Positions 24,122 through 33,917 of a stretch of 64,000 nucleotides of DNA are shown here, piece after piece. A model generated the notes under the pieces. The model ran no database searches and was not told the DNA's origin. It saw only the letters and a list, made by a program, of their open reading frames with translations. Source of the DNA: Ampullaceana balthica. Its lineage: Eukaryota > Mollusca > Gastropoda > Lymnaeidae. The stretch is taken from assembly GCA_944989445.1 (NCBI GenBank), contig CALYLW010000058.1, positions 1,434,001 to 1,498,000 of the forward strand. The letters run 5' to 3'. The position numbers were made by a program, and so were the translations under genes. Position 1 is the stretch's first letter; each line of letters opens with the position of its first letter.

Positions 24122-24137
24122 TCTCTTTCTCTTTCTT
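23345..24137. repeat. Pure polypyrimidine (CT)n / CTCCC tract, about 790 bp
   Basis: The plus strand is almost entirely C and T. Rare A or G landmarks (CTATTTCTTGCTC near 23,538, 23,640, 23,768, 23,951 and 24,055) show that a segment of roughly 410 bp is duplicated: 23,420-23,660 matches 23,830-24,075. The Leu/Ser/Pro-rich translations on plus and Arg/Glu translations on minus are compositional artefacts. Confidence 0.96.
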
Positions 24138-24299
24138 ACACTTAAACATACAAATACATACAAACTTACCTGTATTCGAAGGACATACATTTGTTTTCCA
24201 TCAACGAAAGTTGAATTCTTATTTTAATTTTTTCTAAAACTTTTCTCAAACATACAACAAAATTGCAAACCACTTAAGTGCATGTAACGTGTATACACA

Positions 24300-24485
24300 T
24301 CCAGGCAACTATTCTCTCAAATGTCTCACAGTCAACTTCACGTACACTCAGACACACCATACACTCAGACACACTATACACTCAGACAAAATATAATCAC
24401 ACACTATACATCGCACACCGTACTTCAAACATTCAAACACCATACATTCAAACAGGCTTTACATTCACACAAACAACACCAATTC
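24300..24485. repeat. Degenerate ACACTCAGACACAC-type repeat
   Basis: Loosely repeated phrases such as ACACCATACACTCAGACACA and CATTCAAACACCATACATTC. CA-rich and low in complexity. Confidence 0.55.
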
Positions 24486-24611
24486 CAGGTGACTTAGATA
24501 CATCATGTAAATATTTTGATTTTGTTTTTACAAATCTAAAATAAATCTAAGTTTTTTTTTAATGACGACGTTGACTAAGACTCCACTAGTGAAACAGCTC
24601 ACATTAAAAAC

Positions 24612-26158
24612 TAGAGAAATACCTCTCATAAAACACCTCCCATAAAACACCAGTGAAACACCTCCCATAAAACACCAGTGAAACACCTCCAATAAAACAC
24701 CAGAGAAACACCTCCCATAAAACACCAGTGAAACACCTCCCATAAAACACCAGTGAAACACCTCCCATAAACACCAGTGAAACACCTCCAATAAAACACC
24801 AGAGAAACACCTCCCATAAAACACCTCCCATAAAACACCAGAGAAACACCTCCCATAAAACACCAGAGAAACACCTCCCATAAAACACCTCCCATAAAAC
24901 ACCAGAGAAACACCTCCCATAAAACAATAGTGAAACGCCTCTCATAAAACACAAGAGAAACACCTCCCATAAAACAATAGTGAAACACCTCCCATAAAAC
25001 AATAGTGAAACGCGTCTCATAAAACACAAGAGAAACACCTCCCATAAAACACTAGTGAAACACCTCCCATAAAACACCAGTGAAACACCTCCCATAAAAC
25101 ACCAGTGAAACACCTCCAATAAAACACCAGAGAAACACCTCCCATAAAACACCAGAGAAACACCTCCCATAAAACACCAGAGAAACACCTCCCATAAAAC
25201 ACCTCCCATAAAACACCAGAGAAACACCTCCCATAAAACAATAGTGAAACTCCTCTCATAAAACACAAGAGAAACACCTCCCATAAAACAATAGTGAAAC
25301 ACCTCCCATAAAACAATATTGAAACGCCTCTCATAAAACACAAGAGAAACACCTCCCATAAAACACTAGTGAAACACCTCCCATAAAACACTAGTGAAAC
25401 ACCTCCCATAAAACAATAGTGAAACACCTCCCATAAAACAATAGTGAAACACCTCCCATAAAACACTAGTGAAACACCTCCCATAAAACAATAGTGAAAC
25501 ACCTCCCATAAAATAATAGTGAAACACCTCACATAAAACACTAGTGAAACACCTCCCATAAAACACTAGTGACGCACCTTTCATAAAACAATAGTGAAAC
25601 ACCTCCCATAAAACACTAGTGAAACACCTCCCATAAAACAATAGTGAAACACCTCCCATAAAACACTAGTGGAACACCTCCCATAAAACAATAGTGAAAC
25701 ACCTCCCATAAAACACTAGTGAAACACCTCTCATAAAACACAAGAGAAACACCTCCCATAAAACACTAGTGAAACACCTCCCATTAAACAATAGTGAAAC
25801 ACCTCCCATAAAACAATAGTGAAACACCTCCCATAAAACACTAGTGAAACACCTCCCATAAAACACCTTCCATAAAACAATAGTGAAACACCACCCATAA
25901 AACACCTCCCATAAAACACCTCCCATAAAACACTAGTGAAACACCTCCCATAAAACACCTTCCATAAAACACTAGTGAAACACCTTCCATAAAACACCTC
26001 CCATAAAACACCTCCCATAAAACACCTCCCATAAAACACCTCCCATAAAACACCTCCCATAAAACACCTCCCATAAAACACCTCTCATAAAACACCTTCC
26101 ATAAAACACTAGTGAAACACCTCCCATAAAACACCTCCCATAAAACACCTCCAATAAA
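24612..26158. repeat. 25-bp / 14-bp composite tandem array
   Basis: The main unit is GAAACACCTCCCATAAAACA plus CTAGT or CCAGT (25 bp). Runs of a 14-bp subunit, ATAAAACACCTCCC, occur alone, especially at 25,990-26,100, as if the AGTGA half had been dropped. Several minus-strand frames stay open only because of the repeat. Confidence 0.95.
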
Positions 26159-28189
26159 ACACTCCCCTTCTCCTCACCTCGGCTCGCTACTCTTAGACTC
26201 AGATCTTTCTTGTCTAGCTTATCCTCACGTGAACATTTCTTCTTGAACATTTCAAGTTTTCATTTCCCAGATTTTTATCTCAGCTGTTAAACGAAATTCC
26301 ACGGTGGGTCATTCACGTTGACCCGATGCTGCATTCATCCATCCTTATCCTCGACCCGCCCCAACCCCCCTCCCCCCACCCACGTCTTAATTGTGTGCCT
26401 TGCAAAAATGCACGTGTGGGGGGCGGGGTGGGATGGTGTTAGTTCCTTCCCTTTCCTCCCTCTCCTCCCCTTCCCCCCACCCATGAGCAATAATACGTCT
26501 GAACATTCCTAACGGAAGCGTTAAACAACAAATAGAAACTGGAAGAATTCTGGGAGATGAGAAAACAAGTCACGTGATTGACCAGGAGGCAGACGATTTC
26601 AACGTGGGGCTGCTGTGTTTTGGCACCGGTAGCGCGCGAGCGATTCATTAAAACACACCGAGATCCGGCTAATTAACTCCCCTTGCTAGGTGTAATCAAA
26701 TTAAATCTGCAGATAATGTTCACCCTCTGTAACGAGTCTGTGTGTTTTATGTATGTGTTTTTTAATGTGTTTTTGGTGTTATGTTTACTCGTGTTTTATG
26801 TATGTGTCTTGGTGTTATATTTGCTCGTAGTTATTGTATTTGCGATTGTATTAAATGTACACAAGAGCATGAAAGACATGTCATTGTGGTGTTGTTGCCA
26901 TGTAAAGACTTGTTGGGTGTGGGTATGTCTGTGTATCATGTCTTTACATCTCGGTCAACGCTTTTGGACTTGTGCTTATTCACTTACTTTGTTTCGTTCA
27001 ATATTGACACAGTATACAGCGATTTGACCAAATTTGCTGGTCCCATTTAGGAAGCCTGAGAGAACTGAACTCCTTCTACCTTTATATCAACAGATGCTGA
27101 CGTAGATTTCATGTCGATGTCGTGGAGAATATTACATGAACAACGTGTGTATGACAACACTGTCTTTAAAATTGATATGTTACAAATCATCTTTTATAAA
27201 TGAAATTTGATGAACTTGAAACAACTTTGATACAATATTACAGTTACAACGATAGTTGTTGGGTTTTTTTCCACCCGCCTGCAGAAAACTAACAGGAATA
27301 GACTTAAAAGAACTAACGACCAATTCTCAGAGTTCTATTTTCGTCTTAGAAATGAATCATCTCTTTTTAACTTTGGTTAAGAAAAAAATCTGAACTAAAC
27401 GACTAGAAATACTCTATAAACAGATCATTTTCACAACACCACTAAATCAAATAAATGGCACGTTTAGTCACTGGTTGGAGAGTACAAATATTTCTCTTGT
27501 TTCTTTGAGCCTTTCTTGAGCTCCAGTCGTGCCGGGGGCTTCATTTCATACAACGTCACTACTCCATGAAGAGCTTAGACAAGATTTACAAATCTACTTT
27601 TAGCGGCTCGTCGGTTTATTTTAAATGTGGTGCTGGCGGCGTCTTTACCGACCTCCTCTCAAACAGTCAATTTTATAATGACGTCATTCTAACACAATTA
27701 AATCATTTTAATTACGTCATTCTAAAAAAATACATTTAAAATGACGAAATAAAAATACAGTAACCTTTTTGTTTTGCACAATTTAACATTTTTTTAAAAG
27801 TTTTAAATGACGTCATTCTAACACAATTAACTTTATTTTTACAATACAAAATGTCATCATTCTAGTGTCTTCTCATTGTATTTTGCACATTCCAATGGAG
27901 GCAACAAATATTTCTAACGTTAATACAGCAAAACACGATAATAATAATCGATGATAGTTTGAATAAACTTTTTAGGCACTTTAATTCGGGAGAATATGCA
28001 TGCACTTCTGTTAAATTATCTTTCAAAACCTATTTACAACCATATCCCTAATCCTATCCACACAACCACCTGCTAAAACCTGTCCACCTCCACAACCACC
28101 TGCTAAAACCTGTCCACCTCCACAACCATCGCCAACATCTTATCCACCTTCATTTACACCTTCCTTACAAATGAACTGTTGGATTTATA
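26159..28189. other. Unique intergenic region
   Basis: About 2 kb with no tandem array except a 30-bp unit (CACAACCACCTGCTAAAACC) repeated two to three times at 28,060-28,140. Open frames such as 26,683-27,027 have no recognisable domain; that one is rich in V/L/C because of a GT-rich stretch. I see no host gene. Confidence 0.45.
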
Positions 28190-28697
28190 CCTTCCATACA
28201 GCTTAACAATATAGTTTATAACTCGACTACAGTTTAACTATATAGTTTATAACTCGACTACAGTTTAACTATATAGTTTATAACTCGACTACAGTTTAAC
28301 TATATAGTTTATAACTCAACTACAGTTTAACTATATAGTTTATTACTCAACTACAGTTTAACTATATAGTTTATAACTCGACTACAGTTTAACTATATAG
28401 TTTATAACTCACCTACAGCTTAACTATATAGTTTATAACTCACCTACAGTTTAACTATATAGTTTATAACTCGACTACAGTTTAACTATATAGTTTATAA
28501 CTCAACTACAGTTTAACTATATAGTTTATAACTCAACTACAGTTTAACTATATAGTTTATAACTCAACTACAGTTTAACTATATAGTTTATAACTCAACT
28601 ACAGTTTAACTATATAGTTTATAACTCACCTACAGTTTAACTATATAGTTTATAACTCGACTACAGTTTAACTATATAGTTTATAACTCGACTACAG
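28190..28697. repeat. 31-bp tandem repeat, about 16 copies
   Basis: Units contain CTACAGTTTAACTATATAGT and TTATAACTC[G/A]A, with a 31-bp period (28,227 to 28,258 checked). Variation is mainly the G/A/C after CTC. Each unit contains the palindrome ACTATATAGT. Confidence 0.95.
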
Positions 28698-30432
28698 CTA
28701 AATGTATTCACCACGTACAGTTTAATCATTTCCAAATATTTGTTAAATCCAAAGGTGACTAATTGATTAAAACGCCCCTAGTGCTGTAAGGCCACGTGCT
28801 AGTCATGATTTCCTGGAATTGAATGTTTATACACGATGGTTTACAGAAAATTTCTATAATTACCCATTGTGTATCTACGTGGTTGGAGCACCAAAAGGGG
28901 CACTGATAAAAAAGGAAACAACAGATGTCTATTTTTAGCCTGACCTCTGAAGAACCTCCAACAATTTGCTGCCTGGAAGTGGCGGGGATTCCGTTGTATT
29001 ATTGACAAAACATTTGATCCGCTCCGTGACGCAGCTTACCTCACGGTAAGCTACAGAATTACCTTTTAATTACCCGCATGTTGTGAGGCAGGCTGTTGGG
29101 CTGCTGTTGCTTGACAAAGACACCAGAGGGGGGGTGTGAGGAGGCATCAGTTAACACTACAAGAACAAGTTAATATTTCTTTGTTACAACGTCATAATGA
29201 TTTTTGGTGTTTATCAACTGCTTCATTTCAACACTGATTTCCTTACCAACTCCTGTGACCATAACATGTAGGGGGAGGGGTGCATTAATAATCAATCATT
29301 CAATGGCGGTGTAAAATAATTCATGTCCCACAGACTATCAGTTAAGTCAATTCAACGCCCCAACAATCTTTGGTGTATAACATTAACAATGCAGCACCCG
29401 ACCTGTGACGGGTGAACAACAATTAGAAACTGTGACGAAACATAAATCTAAAGATAGTTGTAACAATCTTGACTTAGTCAAGTATTTAGGGTGTATTTGA
29501 ACTTAGTTTAGAACCACAGGTTTTGTACCAAGGGTTTAAGTCCGACTCCGCCCAAGAAGAATGTCCTCCCATAATCTGTAGTGGAAGTTATCGCAGGCTA
29601 ACACTGTCGCAAGACTTGCTTGTCAATGCCATGGCCTACTACCAGATGAAATCCCCGCTTAAAATTTTCTTCTTCTTTAAAAACACAATTCTACTGGCCT
29701 AAGATGTAAATGAAGCTGACATGTCATGTGACCCACTCCCAGCAGACGTAGGTATAGTATTACCCTTCTCGTTTACTTAAACAGTTTTTTCACCATACGA
29801 CAACCGGGGGAAAGCACTCTAAAACCGTAGTTACGAGAAAGAAATCTATACGATTATCCCCCTTCATTTTGACGTGAGCTCCAACAAAGAGTTATGTACC
29901 CTTAGCAGGGTTTCTCAGCCAATGAAATTAATATCTGCAAGCATCTCTTCCGTCGGTATCAAAATGAACACTCCGCCGTCTGCATTGACATTTTCTTTAC
30001 ACCTGTTTGACGTAACCGATGATAAGCCATAAATCAACACCAGCCCTAATCGTGGCCTAAGTTCCTTCCCTTGAGCCAGTCTTTGACTCTGTGTAGCGGC
30101 TGTCAACTGATTGTTGGTTCACACTTGTCTGCTAATCACGGCCATGCACCGGGGCCGCTGATCCAAGACCAACCTTTGTGACGTCGCTGTGCGGCTGGCC
30201 TGATACGTGAGGAGAGGTATGTAAGATATTCCCCAGTTGACAAATTGACGCCTTGTGGATTACTTTCGATTCCATTAGCGTATCAAAGAAAAAGATTTTT
30301 CATAGTTAAGTCAAAATAACAAATTGGGTTATTAAGTTTGCCCAACTTCGTGATATGATGACACACAGGTTATTTATTGCATATGTTAAAACCGTTAGAG
30401 AACTATTGGTGAGAGTTAACATCTCATATTTA
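28698..30432. other. Unique intergenic region
   Basis: No repeat arrays, element ends or recognisable coding sequence. A small inverted phrase, GCTTACCTCACGGTAAGC, lies near 29,034. The short minus-strand frames at 29,915-30,106 and 30,306-30,539 are unsupported. Confidence 0.45.
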
Positions 30433-30436
30433 CATA

Positions 30437-31847
30437 TGTTACGGCCAAAGCCCGAAGTCCGGCTACTTCGCGAACTGGCCGGCCATTCGTGAAGTGGCCG
30501 ACAAGTCTGGCCAAAGCCCGGAGTACTTACAACTAACAATTGTAATTCGGGATTTGGCCGGCCAATTCGCGAAGTGGCTGGGTATCCTTGGCCAAAGCCC
30601 TATGAGGTAAATGAATACTGCCCGGTTAGCGGCACATCTATTGCTGCTGGTGTGTTGGCGTGTACGGGTAGGAAAAAGGGTGCTACGCCGTGACGATACT
30701 ATTGCGTTAGTCTTTCCTTTCGGAGAAGGTCCAGACATTGTGATCTAACCCTAGTAACATGTCATTATGTAGCATGAGCCAGCCAACGAACAGTCCCTGG
30801 TCTCGGTAGAGTCCTTTTGATCGCTCCACCCCAGTCCAAGTCGCCATGTAATCGGACAATAAAAATTGCAAGTGGTCAGATAGCCCTTTATAAAGGTACC
30901 TAAAGGCATTCAGCAGTCGCCATATGAGGCCAAGTTTGGCTATAAAACTAATGTTGTCCTGAGCATCTCAAATCTGCCCAGAGAGGTTATTGATAATGTA
31001 GCTAAGGAAGAAAGAACTTAACAACGTCCAACAAGACATGGAGGATAGTATAAATGCAGGGGCCGCCTCTAAAAATGGAGATGCTGCCGTGCTGGTGGAG
31101 GAATCATCGGAAAGTTCAGACCAGTTGCCTGACAATAAAAATGCGAAAAAGGTGTGTATAGTATGTGAAAAAGAGTGCAGTTCGGCCTTTTTTGTTTTTG
31201 TGATTCCTGCGGCCAAGATCTGCATGCTATTTGTGGAATATGCAGTGAATCAGATGAAGGATGCAGGGAAAGTTGGAGATAACGTCCGCGTTCGTATACC
31301 AGATGTTGACAGAGGTCGCGGTGATCCAAGAAGCGTTCTTGCAGTTGTCATGAACTTTGAAGATGGCTTCAACAAGCTAGGAACAGAAAATGGTGTTCTC
31401 AAACAACTGTATTTTCAGAAGCCAGTTTTCCATTGTACATGAGAAACTGCTCACACTAGAATCCGTGGGCACAAAAGAAAAATCATTACGAACCGTCGCG
31501 TCTTCCCAATCACTGACTGGTGGCCAAGGCTACACTCGATAACAATTGCAGTACTAATTGTGCAACAAATTGCTGCAAATGTATGAAGAACAAACGATTA
31601 TGTAATTCAAAATGTCATAAATGTTCATACTGTTGTAATGAGTGATAACAGATAGAAATAGTTTGTTATACTTATTAAGTTTCGCTTTTGTAACTGTTTG
31701 TTATCATTTGTAACTAACAATCAATGTTAATTATTAAACCTTCAATCTGCTCATGATTGCTTTCTTCGGGCTTTGGCCGGCTAATTTATAGCAACATTGG
31801 CCACTTCGCGAAATGGCCGGCCACAATTTCGGGCTTTGGTCGTAACA
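30437..31847 (+). mobile_element. Ginger/KRBA2-like DNA transposon, internally deleted
   Basis: The termini are TGTTACGGCCAAAGCCCGAA and its near-perfect inverse, ending GGTCGTAACA. The 5'-TGT...ACA-3' form fits Ginger-type cut-and-paste elements with gypsy-like integrases. Flanks are CATA on the left and TATA on the right, compatible with a degraded 4-bp target duplication. Subterminal regions carry several TTCGCGAAGTGGCC and GGCCAAAGCCC copies in both orientations, plausible transposase-binding repeats. The interior keeps only the C-terminal part of the transposase. The integrase catalytic core is missing, so it could move only in trans. Confidence 0.72.
31038..31645 (+). pseudogene. C-terminal remnant of a KRBA2-like integrase/transposase
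   Basis: The frame starting at ATG 31,038 gives an acidic serine-rich lead, then KKVCIVCEKECSSAF, the first half of a Cys-rich finger. In a shifted frame the sequence continues CDSCGQDLHAICG (31,190-31,235), the expected second half. The first frame resumes with DNVRVRIPDVDRGRGDPR and ends at 31,442. The DRGRGDPR phrase is characteristic of KRAB-A domain-containing protein 2-like transposon proteins. Further on, about 31,547-31,645, a Cys-rich tail is readable (CSTNCATNCCKC, then CNSKCHKC), matching the usual C-terminus of that family. At least two frame breaks and the missing DDE core make this a pseudogene. The family identification is from memory of these motifs. Confidence 0.62.
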
Positions 31848-32024
31848 TATATAATTCACCAGAACAAGAACGAGTATTGTGCAAATAAGCATGACAAATG
31901 ACCCTCGCTGGGGTCCACCAATCAAGCGAAGTGAGCTCAAACAAAAAAAGGGGGGGAGGGGCATGTCTCGAGACCAACAATGCTTCTTGCGTTCACTTGC
32001 ATTGTTCCTTCACAGAATAAAATG
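31848..32024. other. Flank with a duplicated phrase
   Basis: GCATGTCTCGAGA occurs at about 31,961 and again at about 32,319, bracketing the tRNA-like segment and its T-rich tail. It could be a target duplication of a SINE-like insertion. Confidence 0.35.
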
Positions 32025-32097
32025 TGGGTCGTAGTGTAGTGGTTTTCACGTCCGCCTTACACGTGGAAGTTACTGGGTTCAAGTCTCAGCGGAATCT
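32025..32097 (+). pseudogene. tRNA-Val(UAC)-like sequence, probably a SINE head or tRNA pseudogene
   Basis: The D-arm (TAGTGTAGTGGTTTTCAC), an anticodon stem TCCGC/GTGGA with loop CTTACAC (anticodon TAC) and a T-stem CTGGG/CTCAG around TTCAAGT match tRNA-Val closely. The acceptor stem does not pair (TGGGTCG against CGGAATC), so a functional tRNA is unlikely. A T-rich tail follows (32,150-32,225). Confidence 0.6.
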
Positions 32098-32439
32098 TAA
32101 GTTTTTAATTTTAGTAATGTTTGTTTCTGCCCGCTATTCCCCCCCCCCACACTTTTTTGTGTTGTTTTTGTTTGTTTGTTTGTCTTTTGTTTGTTTTTTG
32201 TTGTTTTTTTTGGTGTTTTTTTTTGCGAACATAGCTGACCCTCCCTATGCCAATGACAGTTTATGGTTTGGCAAGCTAGGTTGGTGCAGGGTGAGGGCAG
32301 GTAGCTAACCGCAGTGCGCATGTCTCGAGAATATCAACACGTCAGCGATGTCCCCCTGATATTCATTCGCGTTGTTCTGATTTCTTCGCGCTGTAGTTTG
32401 TGTCCGTTCTCCCCCCCCCCTTTTCTTTGCACTATCTAT

Positions 32440-32481
32440 GAGTAAGTCTGCGGCGTATGCTACACCACGGGTCGTATCTAG
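32440..32481 (+). mobile_element. Helitron 3' terminus (family A), 5' end not found
   Basis: A decayed copy of the family-A end: GCGGCGTATGCTACACCAC (hairpin with two mismatches), then GGGTC and CTAG at 32,478-32,481 followed by T. Compare the perfect hairpin at 39,495-39,525. Confidence 0.55.
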
Positions 32482-32545
32482 TATTAAAAAAAATTTAACA
32501 ACGAAAGACTTGTTAGATTTATGAGCACTACACATGACATGTTTT

Positions 32546-32943
32546 TAAATCCCTTATATTAACTTCGAAATCTTGTCTGTCGCCATCTCTTCGTACGTCG
32601 GTCGAGCGGAAAAACAAAAGTAAAAAATGACCCACTTTCCGTGATGCTATCGAGCTGAAATTTGGCACATAGACTCGTATCACCTAACAATGCATCGTAT
32701 CAAAATTTGAGATCGATCGAACGTACCGTAATTAAACTAATGCAATTTTAGTATATTTATATAAAACTATATGTAGCAGTCGCTATTGTTTACATTTTAC
32801 GGGTCACTTGACATCACGCCAGCCATCGATGACCAAATCTCGTGTTTTAACTAGGGTAAATTCCCTCAGTTTCAGGCTGTAAATGTTTGTCGCGTTGGAA
32901 CATAATGAATACTTTAAGTTCTGTCTCATATATAAGGGATTTA
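32546..32943 (-). mobile_element. MITE-like element with TAAATCCCTTAT termini
   Basis: The ends are TAAATCCCTTATAT and its inverse ATATAAGGGATTTA. Read on the minus strand, order and interior (TATATATGAGAC, then CGATCGATCTCAAATTTTGA, then GTTAATATAAGGGATTTA) match the units at 51,924-52,860 and 54,021-54,490. The family's T-rich junction sequence continues just outside it (32,944-32,982). It is non-coding. Confidence 0.6.
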
Positions 32944-32995
32944 TAGTCAAAAACTTTGTTTTTACGGGGTTTTTTTTATACCTAATATTTAGGTA

Positions 32996-33405
32996 CTAGG
33001 TTGTGCTGCGGCGCCGTGGCGCCTGTGCGCCCACTTTTTTAGGGCGCCTACGGCGCTCACCTTTTTCAAAGGCCCAACTAACTTGTCCTTGTATGATAAA
33101 TACTAAATATTCCTGAAATGTACATAAAGTATTTATATAATATTTTTTTACAGTGCTAATCACAACACGTTTTTTTAAAACTAATTTTAGAAAGCAGTGC
33201 ACCAAATTACTGCACCAAAAAATAACTCTTTGAGTCAGTCAGCACTGTTTACAACACAAATGCTGACGTCAAAGGTTCGTGCCTTGTTTGGTTAATGTTA
33301 ATCTGGCAACCAAAATGATTATGATTTTTAAGTCTATATTTTCAATTTTTTAAAAAAAACAGAGTGGTGTCACTTAGCGTTAGGCCAAAGTGAGTCAGTC
33401 ATACA
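32996..33405 (-). mobile_element. Non-autonomous Helitron-like element (family B), copy 2
   Basis: On the minus strand the 3' end is a GGCGCCACGGCGCC palindrome, then GCAGCACAAC and CTAG, followed by T. The 5' part (TGACTCACTTTGGCCTAACG) corresponds to TCACTCATTCCGTAACG at 6,575. It lacks the 75-bp internal duplication of copy 1 and differs in its mid-section. No coding capacity. Confidence 0.65.
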
Positions 33406-33470
33406 TAATTGAGGGTAAATATATATATGATGCTAAAAAGAAAAGAAAAACAGAAATTCACTTACAAGTT

Positions 33471-33710
33471 CTTGGGGGAGCTACCATCTCCTACCAAGCG
33501 CGTCCTCAGGCGGTGGATAGAGGAACGACCTTTAGATATAAAGGTTAGCCGTGAATATTGAATAAGCGGCCGCGGACCAACTGGTTTGCTGTCGTGGAGG
33601 GTGAGGTGGGGTATCCCGTGGTAAGGATACTCTTTAAAAAATGCCTCATAAACCCAAGGAAATGACTGCAAAAAGCGAACATAGAGCGCTCAAACTCTAA
33701 ACCCGGATAG
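33471..33710 (+). promoter_or_regulatory. LINE 5' untranslated region with strong hairpins
   Basis: The first 29 bases can fold into a hairpin: CTTGGGGGAG pairs with CTCCTACCAAG, with one bulge. A perfect 7-bp hairpin, ACCTTTA-GATA-TAAAGGT, lies at about 33,529-33,546. LINEs of this type usually carry an internal promoter here, and some related elements carry a self-cleaving ribozyme. The hairpins are visible; any such role is inference. Confidence 0.4.
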
Positions 33711-33917
33711 ATGAGTCCGTCAGCTAGGGATAGCAATTCATCTAGGAGAGAAAACTCTGAAAAAAAATCAACTGCTGCCTTGCAGATGGTCTTGACTGAC
33801 CAAAGGCTATGGAAGCACATCCAGAAAAACAGCAGGCTGAAGTCGGAGACCACGGGCCAATTGGCGCAAAACTCGTCGGCACGCAAAACTCAAAATGATG
33901 GAGGAAATAGAAGTTAA
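33711..33917 (+). CDS. Short upstream ORF of the LINE (possible ORF1 relic)
   Basis: A 68-codon frame, rich in Ser, Arg, Lys and Gln, beginning MSPSARDSNSSRRENS. It has no recognisable RRM, zinc knuckle or coiled coil. It overlaps the start of the long frame by 23 bases (stop at 33,915-33,917; next ATG at 33,895) in a different phase. That layout would fit termination-reinitiation between LINE ORFs, but the ORF is much shorter than a normal ORF1 and may be non-functional. Confidence 0.35.
   Translation: MSPSARDSNSSRRENSEKKSTAALQMVLTDQRLWKHIQKNSRLKSETTGQLAQNSSARKTQNDGGNRS

Noticed and set aside
23314..24237. Ser/Leu/Pro-rich and Arg/Glu-rich frames in the CT tract as coding
   Set aside because: Pure low-complexity composition; open on several frames at once.
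24528..26250. Overlapping minus-strand frames (MGGVSLVFYGRCF-type repeats) as a gene family
   Set aside because: All follow from the 25-bp unit, overlap in different phases and have no flanking gene structure.
26683..27050. Val/Leu/Cys-rich frame as a membrane protein
   Set aside because: It comes from a GT-rich stretch, has no start or splice context and matches no family I recognise.
1..28700. Telomeric array
   Set aside because: No TTAGGG or related telomere repeat occurs. Only subtelomere-like tandem density is seen.
32025..32097. Functional tRNA-Val gene
   Set aside because: The acceptor stem does not pair, despite good anticodon and T arms.
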